Shown: one piece after another, positions 17,508-24,989 of the stretch | Layout of the letters: every line of letters begins with the position of its first letter | Position numbering within the stretch: position 1 is the first letter of the stretch | From: Lentisphaerota bacterium | GTDB taxonomy: Bacteria > Verrucomicrobiota > Lentisphaeria > Victivallales > Victivallaceae | Length of the DNA: 64,000 bases | Assembly: GCA_015061805.1 (NCBI GenBank) | Contig: SUVV01000010.1 | Coordinates: 1-64,000 of the forward strand | Reading direction: 5' to 3' | The notes under the pieces: model-generated | Told to the model about the DNA's origin: nothing | The model's input: only the letters and a program-made list of their open reading frames with translations | The model's database searches: none | Program-made: the position numbers and the translations under genes

Positions 17508-18428
17508 ATGGCAAATAACAATTATGTCTGCACAATAAATGCGGAACAGGCCGCAGAACTGCGGGTGATACTGGAAAATTCCGGCTGGGAATTTTCAGCG
17601 CTGCCCTACGCCAGATTCAAGGCGGCAAAAGATCACACCACCATCGCCGCCTACGAAAGCGGCAAACTGGTAGTTCAGGGGCGCGGCACGGAGGAGTTCG
17701 TACTCTACACCCTCGAACCGGAGATACTTCATACCTTCACCTACGGCTACGAAGATGTGGTCGATCCCGCAAAACCTGAAACGGTCATTGAAATCACTCC
17801 CCACGGCGGCATTGACGAAAGCGGCAAGGGTGACTTTTTCGGGCCATTGGTCATTGCCGGAGTATGTGTGGACGAAAACACCGGAAAAGAGTTGCAGAAA
17901 CTCGGAGTATGCGACTCCAAACTTATTCACAGCAGCGCCAAAATCACCAAACTTGCAGAAGCGATCAGAAGCATCGCCGCCGGACACTATTCCAGCGTGG
18001 TGCTGATGCCGGAGACCTACAACCGCCTTTATGAGAGAATCGGCAATCTGAACCGTCTGCTCGCCTGGGGTCATGCCCGGATCATTGAAAATCTTCTGGA
18101 ATCAACTCCGGATTGCCCCCGGATGCTTTCGGATAAATTCGGCAGTGAACACCTCATCCGCAACGCCCTGATGGAACGCGGACGGAAGATCATCCTCGAT
18201 CAGGAAACCAAAGCGGAACGGGACATTGCGGTTGCCGCCGCCAGTATTCTTGCCCGGGACGGTTTTCTGCGCGGAATGAAAAAACTGGAAGAACTCTGCA
18301 AATGTGAACTCCCCCGCGGCGCCGGACCGCAGGTCAAAATTATCGGCAGTCAACTGATCCTGACCCATGGCAGAGAAATTCTGCGCAGTTGTGCCAAACT
18401 GCACTTCAAGACCGCCAACGAAATTTGA
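17508..18428 (+). CDS. rnhC: Ribonuclease HIII
   Basis: Cleaves the RNA strand of RNA-DNA hybrids. The 306-aa protein has the N-terminal TBP-like substrate-binding domain of HIII enzymes (about 1-90) and the catalytic GIDESGKGDFFGPLV, where Asp103 and Glu104 start the DEDE site. Later acidic residues are in CDSK and in LDQETKAERDIAVAAASI. The DESGKGD form distinguishes HIII from HII. It is the last gene of the WalJ-kinase-rnhC operon, and its 3' end is followed by a G-rich tract. Confidence 0.93.
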   Translation: MANNNYVCTINAEQAAELRVILENSGWEFSALPYARFKAAKDHTTIAAYESGKLVVQGRGTEEFVLYTLEPEILHTFTYGYEDVVDPAKPETVIEITPHGGIDESGKGDFFGPLVIAGVCVDENTGKELQKLGVCDSKLIHSSAKITKLAEAIRSIAAGHYSSVVLMPETYNRLYERIGNLNRLLAWGHARIIENLLESTPDCPRMLSDKFGSEHLIRNALMERGRKIILDQETKAERDIAVAAASILARDGFLRGMKKLEELCKCELPRGAGPQVKIIGSQLILTHGREILRSCAKLHFKTANEI

Positions 18429-18465
18429 TATTTGCGTACAGCGTGACTTGCTGATTTGGCTCCCC

Positions 18466-18507
18466 GGGGTGGGAGGAGTGGGAAGTTTTGGGAGGATTTG
18501 GGAGGGC
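18466..18507 (+). other. G-quadruplex-type G-tract cluster
   Basis: Six runs of at least three G occur within 42 nt on the plus strand, separated by loops of 1 to 7 nt, directly after rnhC. This fits the canonical G4 pattern and would lie in the rnhC mRNA tail. The rest of the 161-bp gap before the convergent GH36 gene has a weak inverted repeat (GGCGG/CCGCC near 18550-18575) and no gene. Confidence 0.5.
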
Positions 18508-18589
18508 GTGAAATTACATGCAACGCCCCCTTTGCCGGCAATAAAAGCAAGGCGGCTTGCAATTTGCTCACCGCCGCGGCAATGCCTTT

Positions 18590-20185
18590 TCAAACCTTGC
18601 TGGAGTCAAGAAATGCTGTGTCGCCGGGGGCGGCTTCGCATTCGTTGAGGCGGAGCGTATCGGCAGAAACATTGAGCAGAGTAAGTTTCCGTCCGGCAGA
18701 AGCCTGTCCGACTTTGGGCAGCAGACTGCCGTCCATGATCACTGCCAGCATTTCGTTCTCATTTTCCACCATGGCAACTCCGGCATTTCCGGAACTGAAA
18801 ATAATGCTCCAATGACCGTAGTTGAGCAGAGATTGTTTTTCCCGGTAGAGATCGAGGTAGAATTTGACGATCGCAAGGTGTTCTGCGGGCATGGTGTTCA
18901 CATCCATGGAGAGCATGGGAACTCCCAGGAACATCACCATCATGTGGCGGGCAACGTTGACCGGGTATTCATCCGGTGACCAGTACGCCGGGTCGGCGTG
19001 GACCGGAACCCCGTCCCCGAGCGCCAGCCGGAGATCGACCAGCCGCCGGAAATTCATCATCCAGTCAAAGGGGACATCCCCGGCACGGAACTGGGTGGCG
19101 TAGGGAAGCATGGACAAAGTGGCGTAACCCTGCCGGAATTCGATCAATGAATCCGGAGCATTTCCGCGCAGACCGTTGGAAAGTTTTTCGATCAGGACGC
19201 GGTTATCTCTGCCGATGGGATCTTCCGCAGAGGGGCTGACCACATCAATAAAGTCGATTTTCAGACCGTCCAGATTGTTATCGGAAGCAAGTTTCACCAG
19301 TTTTTCAGAAATGAGATCGACCGCATCACGGCATTTGATATTCAAGTGGGAACAGCCTTCGTGGAGATTTCCGATCGTCCATTCCGGGTGCTGGCGATAG
19401 AGTTCACTGTCAACACCGAAAAAGTGCGGAGCCACCCAGAGCAGATACTTCAAACCGATATCCTGAACGCGTTTGACATGTTCTTTGAAATCGGGGAATT
19501 TCACCTCTGAAATCTCCCAGTCGCCGATCCGGTTGTACCAGTTGACCAGAGTTTCCGGAGTGACCCGTTTGGATTCATCGTAGCACCAGCCGTCGTCGAC
19601 GATGAGGGTGGAGAAACCCAGCGCCTTGACTTTACGCATCTGACTTTCGACCCACTTGGCGGTAACTTCACCGTGGACAGCGTACCAGGTACAAAAGACC
19701 GGTTCCCACGCTCCGGCGGGGAATTCCGGGAGTTCCGGCATGACGCTTTTGCGCCATTCGGCAACGCTCTGCTGGAAACTGATTTCGTAACGCCGGTCAA
19801 CGGTGAGGGTAAACGGCTGATTTCCGGTGACAACGATTTTTATATCATAGGTACACTCCTGCTGATTGAGTTTGGCGGAAAATGCGGTGTCATCGGTAAG
19901 ATTATCGGTCGCAATGGCGCAGGTCAGTTGCCGTTCCAAATTGAAAAACGCGAGATAGGGCATGCCGTGGTTGAATGCGGAGGTGAAATCGACCTTCCAC
20001 ATCAGCTGCAGCTGGGAGGTATTCATATTGCAATACCAGAAGCCATGGATATCCACCATCGGTATCGCCATGGTGATAACCGTTTTACCGGCTTCCGGGG
20101 TTATGCTGAAAGTATTGACGACTCCATTGAAAGCATCATAGTTGGTGTCAACCTTGCCGGAAAGTACATTTACATCTATTTTCAT
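18590..20185 (-). CDS. GH36-type alpha-galactosidase-like glycosidase
   Basis: A 531-aa protein without a signal peptide, so probably cytoplasmic. After a beta-sandwich domain (about 1-150) comes a TIM barrel with TLIVDDGWCYD (Asp198, Asp199) and the nucleophile motif LDGLKIDFID (Asp311), both typical of clan GH-D (GH27/GH36/melibiase). The likely reaction is hydrolysis of terminal alpha-galactosides. It is shorter than classical 700-aa GH36 enzymes, so another alpha-glycoside is possible. The start at 20185 has GAGGAAA upstream and overlaps the isomerase stop by 4 nt. Confidence 0.8.
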   Translation of the reverse strand: MKIDVNVLSGKVDTNYDAFNGVVNTFSITPEAGKTVITMAIPMVDIHGFWYCNMNTSQLQLMWKVDFTSAFNHGMPYLAFFNLERQLTCAIATDNLTDDTAFSAKLNQQECTYDIKIVVTGNQPFTLTVDRRYEISFQQSVAEWRKSVMPELPEFPAGAWEPVFCTWYAVHGEVTAKWVESQMRKVKALGFSTLIVDDGWCYDESKRVTPETLVNWYNRIGDWEISEVKFPDFKEHVKRVQDIGLKYLLWVAPHFFGVDSELYRQHPEWTIGNLHEGCSHLNIKCRDAVDLISEKLVKLASDNNLDGLKIDFIDVVSPSAEDPIGRDNRVLIEKLSNGLRGNAPDSLIEFRQGYATLSMLPYATQFRAGDVPFDWMMNFRRLVDLRLALGDGVPVHADPAYWSPDEYPVNVARHMMVMFLGVPMLSMDVNTMPAEHLAIVKFYLDLYREKQSLLNYGHWSIIFSSGNAGVAMVENENEMLAVIMDGSLLPKVGQASAGRKLTLLNVSADTLRLNECEAAPGDTAFLDSSKV

Positions 20186-20994
20186 AACAGTTTCCTCATC
20201 GCTGAATAGTTTTCTTCGATCGCCGCCAGACATTCCGGGGCTTCGGCATTGGCGCGGCCGGTTTCGTAGTTAAAGGGACCGGTGTAACCGATTTCGTCCA
20301 GCGCTTCCAGCATCGCCTTGAAGTCGATCACGCCCCGGAACGGCATCCAGTGTTTTTCATCCACGCCGTCATAGTCGCAGATGTGGAGGGTGAAAAGTTT
20401 ACTGCCCAGCGCCCGGATGATCGCCGGAATCTCCGGATACTGATCCATGATATGATTCACATCCAGGCAGACACCGAAGCGGTCACTCATACCGTCGAGC
20501 ATTTTCTCCATATCATCAAGGGTGTTGCCCATGCAGAGCCGGGGGAGGAATTCGAGAGCGATCTTCATATTGTTGAGTTTGAGTTCGCCTTCGATCTCGA
20601 GCATGCTTTTGCGAAGTTGAGCAATGTAGACATCCCGTTTGCTCTGATCGATCGGCTCGGTACTGGGATGGATTATAAGCAGTTCGGAATTGAGCCGCGA
20701 TGCTTCGTGGATATGGGTACGCAAGCGGCTCATGGCACGCAGGCGTACTGTTTCATCCGGATCGGCAATATCATCGACCTTTTTGAACGGGACATGATAA
20801 GAGATCACCCGTTTCCCGGTGCGCTGGATCATTTTGATAAATTCGGTACGGATCTCTCCGTCATAGTCAGTCCAGAAACACCATGGACTCCATTCAAAGG
20901 TGGATACGGTGGATTTTTCCAGAAGTTCAATGATTTCATAATCCATGACGCCGGTGATGGCATCGATGGAAACGCCGAGTCCAAGATCGAACAT
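20182..20994 (-). CDS. Xylose-isomerase-like sugar isomerase/epimerase
   Basis: A 270-aa TIM-barrel protein of the AP-endonuclease-2 / sugar phosphate isomerase family. Metal-ligand candidates are Glu in ALEFLPR, Asp and His in CLDVNHIMDQ, His in LHICDYDG, and Glu in FNYETGR. Such proteins isomerise or epimerise free or phosphorylated sugars; the substrate is unknown. GGGAG precedes the start. It is the first gene of a two-gene unit with GH36, divergent from the lacI-family gene, which suggests shared sugar-responsive control. Confidence 0.78.
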   Translation of the reverse strand: MFDLGLGVSIDAITGVMDYEIIELLEKSTVSTFEWSPWCFWTDYDGEIRTEFIKMIQRTGKRVISYHVPFKKVDDIADPDETVRLRAMSRLRTHIHEASRLNSELLIIHPSTEPIDQSKRDVYIAQLRKSMLEIEGELKLNNMKIALEFLPRLCMGNTLDDMEKMLDGMSDRFGVCLDVNHIMDQYPEIPAIIRALGSKLFTLHICDYDGVDEKHWMPFRGVIDFKAMLEALDEIGYTGPFNYETGRANAEAPECLAAIEENYSAMRKLL

Positions 20995-21097
20995 AATTAC
21001 TCCCTTTCAGTAAAAACTGGTCTGTTTATAATTTAATGCCGGATCCACTCCATATCAAACGACAGAAAAAAATATTCAAAAAAATTTTTTGGTTATA

Positions 21098-21126
21098 TTG
21101 ACATCCGGCAATTACGGATGTATCTT
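21098..21126 (+). promoter_or_regulatory. Promoter of the LacI-family regulator
   Basis: TTGACA (21098-21103) and TATCTT (21121-21126) are 17 nt apart, predicting a start near 21133, just before a perfect palindrome. For the divergent isomerase-GH36 unit I find only AT-rich sequence and no convincing promoter. Confidence 0.75.
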
Positions 21127-21137
21127 ATCGTTAGAGC

Positions 21138-21153
21138 GGTTGCGCGCGCAACC
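21138..21153. promoter_or_regulatory. Probable LacI-type operator
   Basis: GGTTGCGCGCGCAACC is a perfect 16-bp palindrome with a central CG, the usual form of LacI-family operators. It begins about 5 nt after the predicted transcription start and 21 nt before the regulator's ATG, fitting autorepression. Outer sequences ATCGTT (21127-21132) and AACGAT (21155-21160) extend the symmetry imperfectly. Confidence 0.7.
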
Positions 21154-21173
21154 AAACGATACAGGAAAAAGTT

Positions 21174-22274
21174 ATGCCGATAACAACCAAAGATATAGCA
21201 GAGATGGTCGGGGTTTCCCGGCAGGCGGTCTCGGCGGTATTGAATGGACACCCGGAGAAAGTTTCTCCGGAAAAACGCCGCAAAATATTTCATATTGCAA
21301 AAAATACTCAATACCGTCCCAACGCTGCTGCATTGAAATTGTCCGGACACGCTACCAGGAAGTTTGTCATAATCGATACCGGCTTGTTCCCGCCGGTGAA
21401 ACTTTCAGTTTTGGAACAACTTACCCAGATTTTATCAGAAAACAGCATTGATATCCGTCTGACTCCTCCGGGAGATAAGGGCTGTAAGATAAGAGCACTT
21501 TATGATGCGGCGGCTGAAGGAGCATCGGCGGCAGTAACTGATTTGAAAACCGAACTCTTTGATGCAAAAAATTTCCCGGTACCGCTGATCGTCATGGGTA
21601 ACTGCAGTGAACCGTGCGATATAAGTTTCGACTATGAAAATGCCGTGCGCCGGGTGATCAAACATCTGCAGCAGAAACACGGTCACCGTAAATTTGCCTT
21701 GATTTCAGCTGGCAAAGATGCGGTAAGCTGCGGCAAGGAACTTTACCGCAGTTTTGAAAAAGTCCTGCCGGAGTACGGTCAGGAATTCACTCCTGAATAT
21801 TACATTCCGGTACACCGTCAGGAAAATCCCTCTGATTATGCGGCAATGCTTTTCAAAGAGCGCGGCGTCACCGCCTTTTTGTGTGAAAATGATGCTGTTG
21901 CCGCCCGCTTGATCGTCGATTTGAAATTGCGCAATATCCGGGTTCCGGAAGATGTCGCTGTAATCGGTAATGGATGCTCTTATGTGACTGAATTAACGCC
22001 GGTACCGTTGACTTCGATCTATCTGCCGGCGAGAAAATATGCTGAAATTCTTGCAGAGATCGTGCTTGAACGGATTTCCGGAAATATTCCGGCAGTCTCT
22101 GCTCCCCCCCGGCTGGTGCCGACCGGACTTTTCATCGGCGGCAGCTGCGGCTGTCCTCCGGCGGAATTGCCGCAGCTCTACTGGGAAGCCATCCCTCATT
22201 CGCTGGGAGATCAGGAGCAGGAAATTCACAAATCGCCCCGCTTTGAACAATTTATGGAACATATAAATTTCTAA
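21174..22274 (+). CDS. LacI-family transcriptional regulator
   Basis: A 366-aa regulator. The helix-turn-helix (residues about 4-25: [22 protein letters not shown]) is followed by the hinge region [10 protein letters not shown] and a periplasmic-binding-protein-like effector domain; [11 protein letters not shown] is the conserved segment near the dimer interface. The tail after about 320 is longer than usual. It sits between a GH36/isomerase unit and a pseudopilin/heparinase/glycosidase operon that starts 22 nt downstream, so both are candidate targets. A perfect palindrome overlaps its leader. Confidence 0.9.
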   Translation: MPITTKDIAEMVGVSRQAVSAVLNGHPEKVSPEKRRKIFHIAKNTQYRPNAAALKLSGHATRKFVIIDTGLFPPVKLSVLEQLTQILSENSIDIRLTPPGDKGCKIRALYDAAAEGASAAVTDLKTELFDAKNFPVPLIVMGNCSEPCDISFDYENAVRRVIKHLQQKHGHRKFALISAGKDAVSCGKELYRSFEKVLPEYGQEFTPEYYIPVHRQENPSDYAAMLFKERGVTAFLCENDAVAARLIVDLKLRNIRVPEDVAVIGNGCSYVTELTPVPLTSIYLPARKYAEILAEIVLERISGNIPAVSAPPRLVPTGLFIGGSCGCPPAELPQLYWEAIPHSLGDQEQEIHKSPRFEQFMEHINF

Positions 22275-22296
22275 TCCACATACAGGAGAAAAAATT

Positions 22297-23208
22297 ATGA
22301 AAAATCACAAATCATCAACCATTATCGAACTGCTGGTGGATACTGTTATCTCATCAATGTGTATTTTCAAATGCGGCGACAAACTGGAGCCGCAAAATAC
22401 TCCGCTTTTCTTGAAAAAGGGTGAGGGTTTGGGAGAGGGGAAAAACCTCTTTTCCCGTGAAAAGAAGTTTTTCCCCTCTCCCATAAAGCCTTTCACTTTA
22501 ATCGAATTGCTGGTAGTGATTGCTATCATAGCAATATTGGCAGCAATACTGCTGCCCGCTCTGCAGAGCGCCCGTGAACGCGGACGCGGAGCCAGTTGCA
22601 TCAACAATCTCAAACAGCTCGGTATGTCGTTCCAATCCTACAGCAACGAATATGACGGTTGGGCACCCAGTCCCTTCAACCAGAGCAAGGTTCCGAATTA
22701 CATCTGGTTGAACGCGCTTTACCGTACCGGTCACATTCCGGCAAAATTGTGGACACTTACTCATCCCAAAGAAAATTACGATCTCAACAAAGTTGCAGAA
22801 GCTGACCGCAAGACCACTCAAGTCCTCGCCTGTCCCTCGGCTCAATGGGAAAATATGCAGTTGCGCGGCTGGGCAAGCGGTGATCCCTCCAACTGTCAGA
22901 GTGACTACGGTGTAAATGATTATATGGGCGGTATTGAGGATGATAATATCAAACTCATGCGTAATGGCGGTTTTGCCATTAAAAGGGTGAAGAATCCTTC
23001 CCGGATCATCATGCTCACCGGTGCCAGAAACTTTGTTATCACCTCCAAAAACTGGTACAGTAATGATGCTTCGACCTATACTATCCAGTTCCGTCATAAC
23101 AAGAGCACCAATATCTGTGCAGTTGACGGCAGCGTGACCCCCTTTACTTACACCCAATCTCTCAACTTCAAAAAGAATGAAAATCTGCTCGGCGGTTACT
23201 TCAAATAA
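22297..23208 (+). CDS. Prepilin-type H-X9-DG protein with repeat-extended leader
   Basis: A 303-aa pseudopilin-like protein. The class III signal [16 protein letters not shown] starts only at residue 66 (Glu70 is the +5 Glu); the residue before the cleavage site is Pro, not the usual Gly. Residues 34-65 (from [14 protein letters not shown] through [15 protein letters not shown]) are encoded by palindromic element copy D. Residues 7-18 ([12 protein letters not shown]) look like a decayed second prepilin start. The C-terminal [13 protein letters not shown] fits the H-X9-DG motif of Lentisphaerae/Planctomycetes pseudopilins. AGGAG precedes the ATG. It likely heads an operon with the heparinase and glycosidase genes; its role at the cell envelope is inferred. 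Confidence 0.82.
   Translation: MKNHKSSTIIELLVDTVISSMCIFKCGDKLEPQNTPLFLKKGEGLGEGKNLFSREKKFFPSPIKPFTLIELLVVIAIIAILAAILLPALQSARERGRGASCINNLKQLGMSFQSYSNEYDGWAPSPFNQSKVPNYIWLNALYRTGHIPAKLWTLTHPKENYDLNKVAEADRKTTQVLACPSAQWENMQLRGWASGDPSNCQSDYGVNDYMGGIEDDNIKLMRNGGFAIKRVKNPSRIIMLTGARNFVITSKNWYSNDASTYTIQFRHNKSTNICAVDGSVTPFTYTQSLNFKKNENLLGGYFK
22399..22502 (+). repeat. Palindromic element, copy D (inside a prepilin gene)
   Basis: The 52-nt palindrome is at 22431-22482 (24-bp arms with one mismatch, loop CCGT). It is preceded by CCGCTTTTCTTGAAAAAGGG and followed by ATAAAGCCTTTCACTTTAAT, which leads into the prepilin signal codons. It is the exact reverse complement of copy E over all 52 nt. The insertion is in frame. 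Confidence 0.85.
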
Positions 23209-23222
23209 GGATGATTTTTACA

Positions 23223-24989
23223 ATGAAACACTGGACTCCCGTCCCTCCGGTTGCCGACCGGGAATTCTGGGATCGCATTGCCGCAACGGTTTACGGCGGA
23301 TTGATTCAGGCTGATGCTGAAAACATTCTGACTCTGCCGATGCCCAATCCATCCGAAGAACTTTATCGGCAGAGTTTTGTCACCCGCGACCGGGCAACCT
23401 ATGAAACTCAAATCCTCGCCCTGATTCAGCAGAGCCGGAGTTTGGCGATTGCCATTCTCTGCAGCCGGAAACCGGAATTTATCGAACGGTTTTCCGCCAA
23501 TCTGGATATGTTCTCCGGGATGAAAAGCTGGCTGCTGCCCGCCCATGACCGCCATCCCCACGTCACCATTGCCCAGGCCAATATCAATCAGCTCATGATC
23601 ACCAACGATCTGGTTTCGCTGGATATTGCCGCCGGACTTTCCATCGCGGTCAACGCGTCGGAATCTCTGCTTGATGCACAAGTCGTTTCAAGATTCCGCG
23701 CCGCAGTTGCCAAACGGGTTCTGGAACCGATCACCCTCATCGCCCGCAACCGCCGTCCATACAACTACTGGATGATTCTGAAGCACAACTGGAATGCGGT
23801 TTGCTACTGCAATACCATCCTCACCTTTTTAGCCGCTGACATTCCGGACGATGAACGCAAACTGGTGATCGATTTTGCTCTTGACCACATCAAATACTTC
23901 CTGACCGGCTTCAATGATGACGGCTACTGTCAGGAGGGCCCCGGCTACTTCGGCTACGGCTTCGGCCACTTCACCTACTTGTCCTGGGCGCTCTATGAAG
24001 CAAGCGGCCACACCCTTAATCTCTTTGACAATGAACGGGTGAAACAGATTTCCGCTTTCCCTGAAAAGATGATGTTGAGCGAAACTCAACTGCCGCTTTT
24101 CTGTGACTGCCATCCCCGGGTTTTCATCCGGAGAGACCTCATGGAGATCCGGGATTACCTCACCGGTAAGATTTCAGGTGTCGATTTTCTGCCGCCCAAA
24201 ATGAAAGAAAGCGGGCGTCCGCAGGATCTTACCTTGAGCCAGCAGCTTATGTTGATCGCTTTCAGCAAGGGAGAAAATCTGCGGAATATCACTCTCAATG
24301 CTTTTGATGCTTTCCCGCAGACCGGTGTTTTCGTCTGGCGTGAAAAGGATCTGTCGTTTTGCATCAAGGGAGGACACAACCGGGAATTTCACAACCACAA
24401 CGATGTCGGCAGTTATGTCATGGTCTATAAGGATGTGCCGCTGCTGCTCGATCCCGGTCAGCCCCGCTACAACATGGACAGTTTCCACAGCGGAAAGAGT
24501 TTCCAGAATAAACTGCGTTCCAGTTACGGACACCCGGTGCCGGTCTGCAATGACGCTCTGCAGCTTTCCGGTTTTGAATCCAAAGGCGTGGTGCAGGAAT
24601 ATTCAGAAAACGGTGTCACCTTTGATATCACCGCTCCCTACCGCAAAACTGCGGTCAGAAAATTGGTGCGTAAAGTTGATTTCAACCGGCAGGATCTTCA
24701 GATCACCATCACCGATCAGGCGGAATTTTCAGAAGCATCAACTTTTGCGGTGCCGCTGATAACTTTCGGCAAATGGGAGGTGTGTGCTCCGGGAATGCTC
24801 CGGATATTCCGGGATGGCGAATGGGAATTTTTCTGCCGCATCGAAGCTTCTTCGGAATATGAAATCAGCGACGAACTTATCGACGATGATATTCTTTTCA
24901 ATGAACCGGTACGCCGGATACTTTTCACTTTCAAAGATAAAGCCCAAAATTTCAAAATATCAACAACCTTTATCATGGAGAAAAAATGA
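23223..24989 (+). CDS. Heparinase II/III family polysaccharide lyase-like protein
   Basis: A 588-aa protein with an alpha/alpha-toroid N-terminal part (ending near 370) and the beta-sandwich domain of heparinase II/III enzymes. HNREFHNHNDVGSYVMVY followed by LLLDPGQPRYN is the family hallmark, with His as a catalytic and metal-linked residue; YNYWMILKHNWN lies in the toroid. Such enzymes cleave uronic-acid polysaccharides by beta-elimination. No signal peptide is evident, so it may act on imported oligosaccharides. The start at 23223 is preferred over an ATG at 23211 that overlaps the AAGGA site. The stop overlaps the next gene's start (ATGA). Confidence 0.85.
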   Translation: MKHWTPVPPVADREFWDRIAATVYGGLIQADAENILTLPMPNPSEELYRQSFVTRDRATYETQILALIQQSRSLAIAILCSRKPEFIERFSANLDMFSGMKSWLLPAHDRHPHVTIAQANINQLMITNDLVSLDIAAGLSIAVNASESLLDAQVVSRFRAAVAKRVLEPITLIARNRRPYNYWMILKHNWNAVCYCNTILTFLAADIPDDERKLVIDFALDHIKYFLTGFNDDGYCQEGPGYFGYGFGHFTYLSWALYEASGHTLNLFDNERVKQISAFPEKMMLSETQLPLFCDCHPRVFIRRDLMEIRDYLTGKISGVDFLPPKMKESGRPQDLTLSQQLMLIAFSKGENLRNITLNAFDAFPQTGVFVWREKDLSFCIKGGHNREFHNHNDVGSYVMVYKDVPLLLDPGQPRYNMDSFHSGKSFQNKLRSSYGHPVPVCNDALQLSGFESKGVVQEYSENGVTFDITAPYRKTAVRKLVRKVDFNRQDLQITITDQAEFSEASTFAVPLITFGKWEVCAPGMLRIFRDGEWEFFCRIEASSEYEISDELIDDDILFNEPVRRILFTFKDKAQNFKISTTFIMEKK

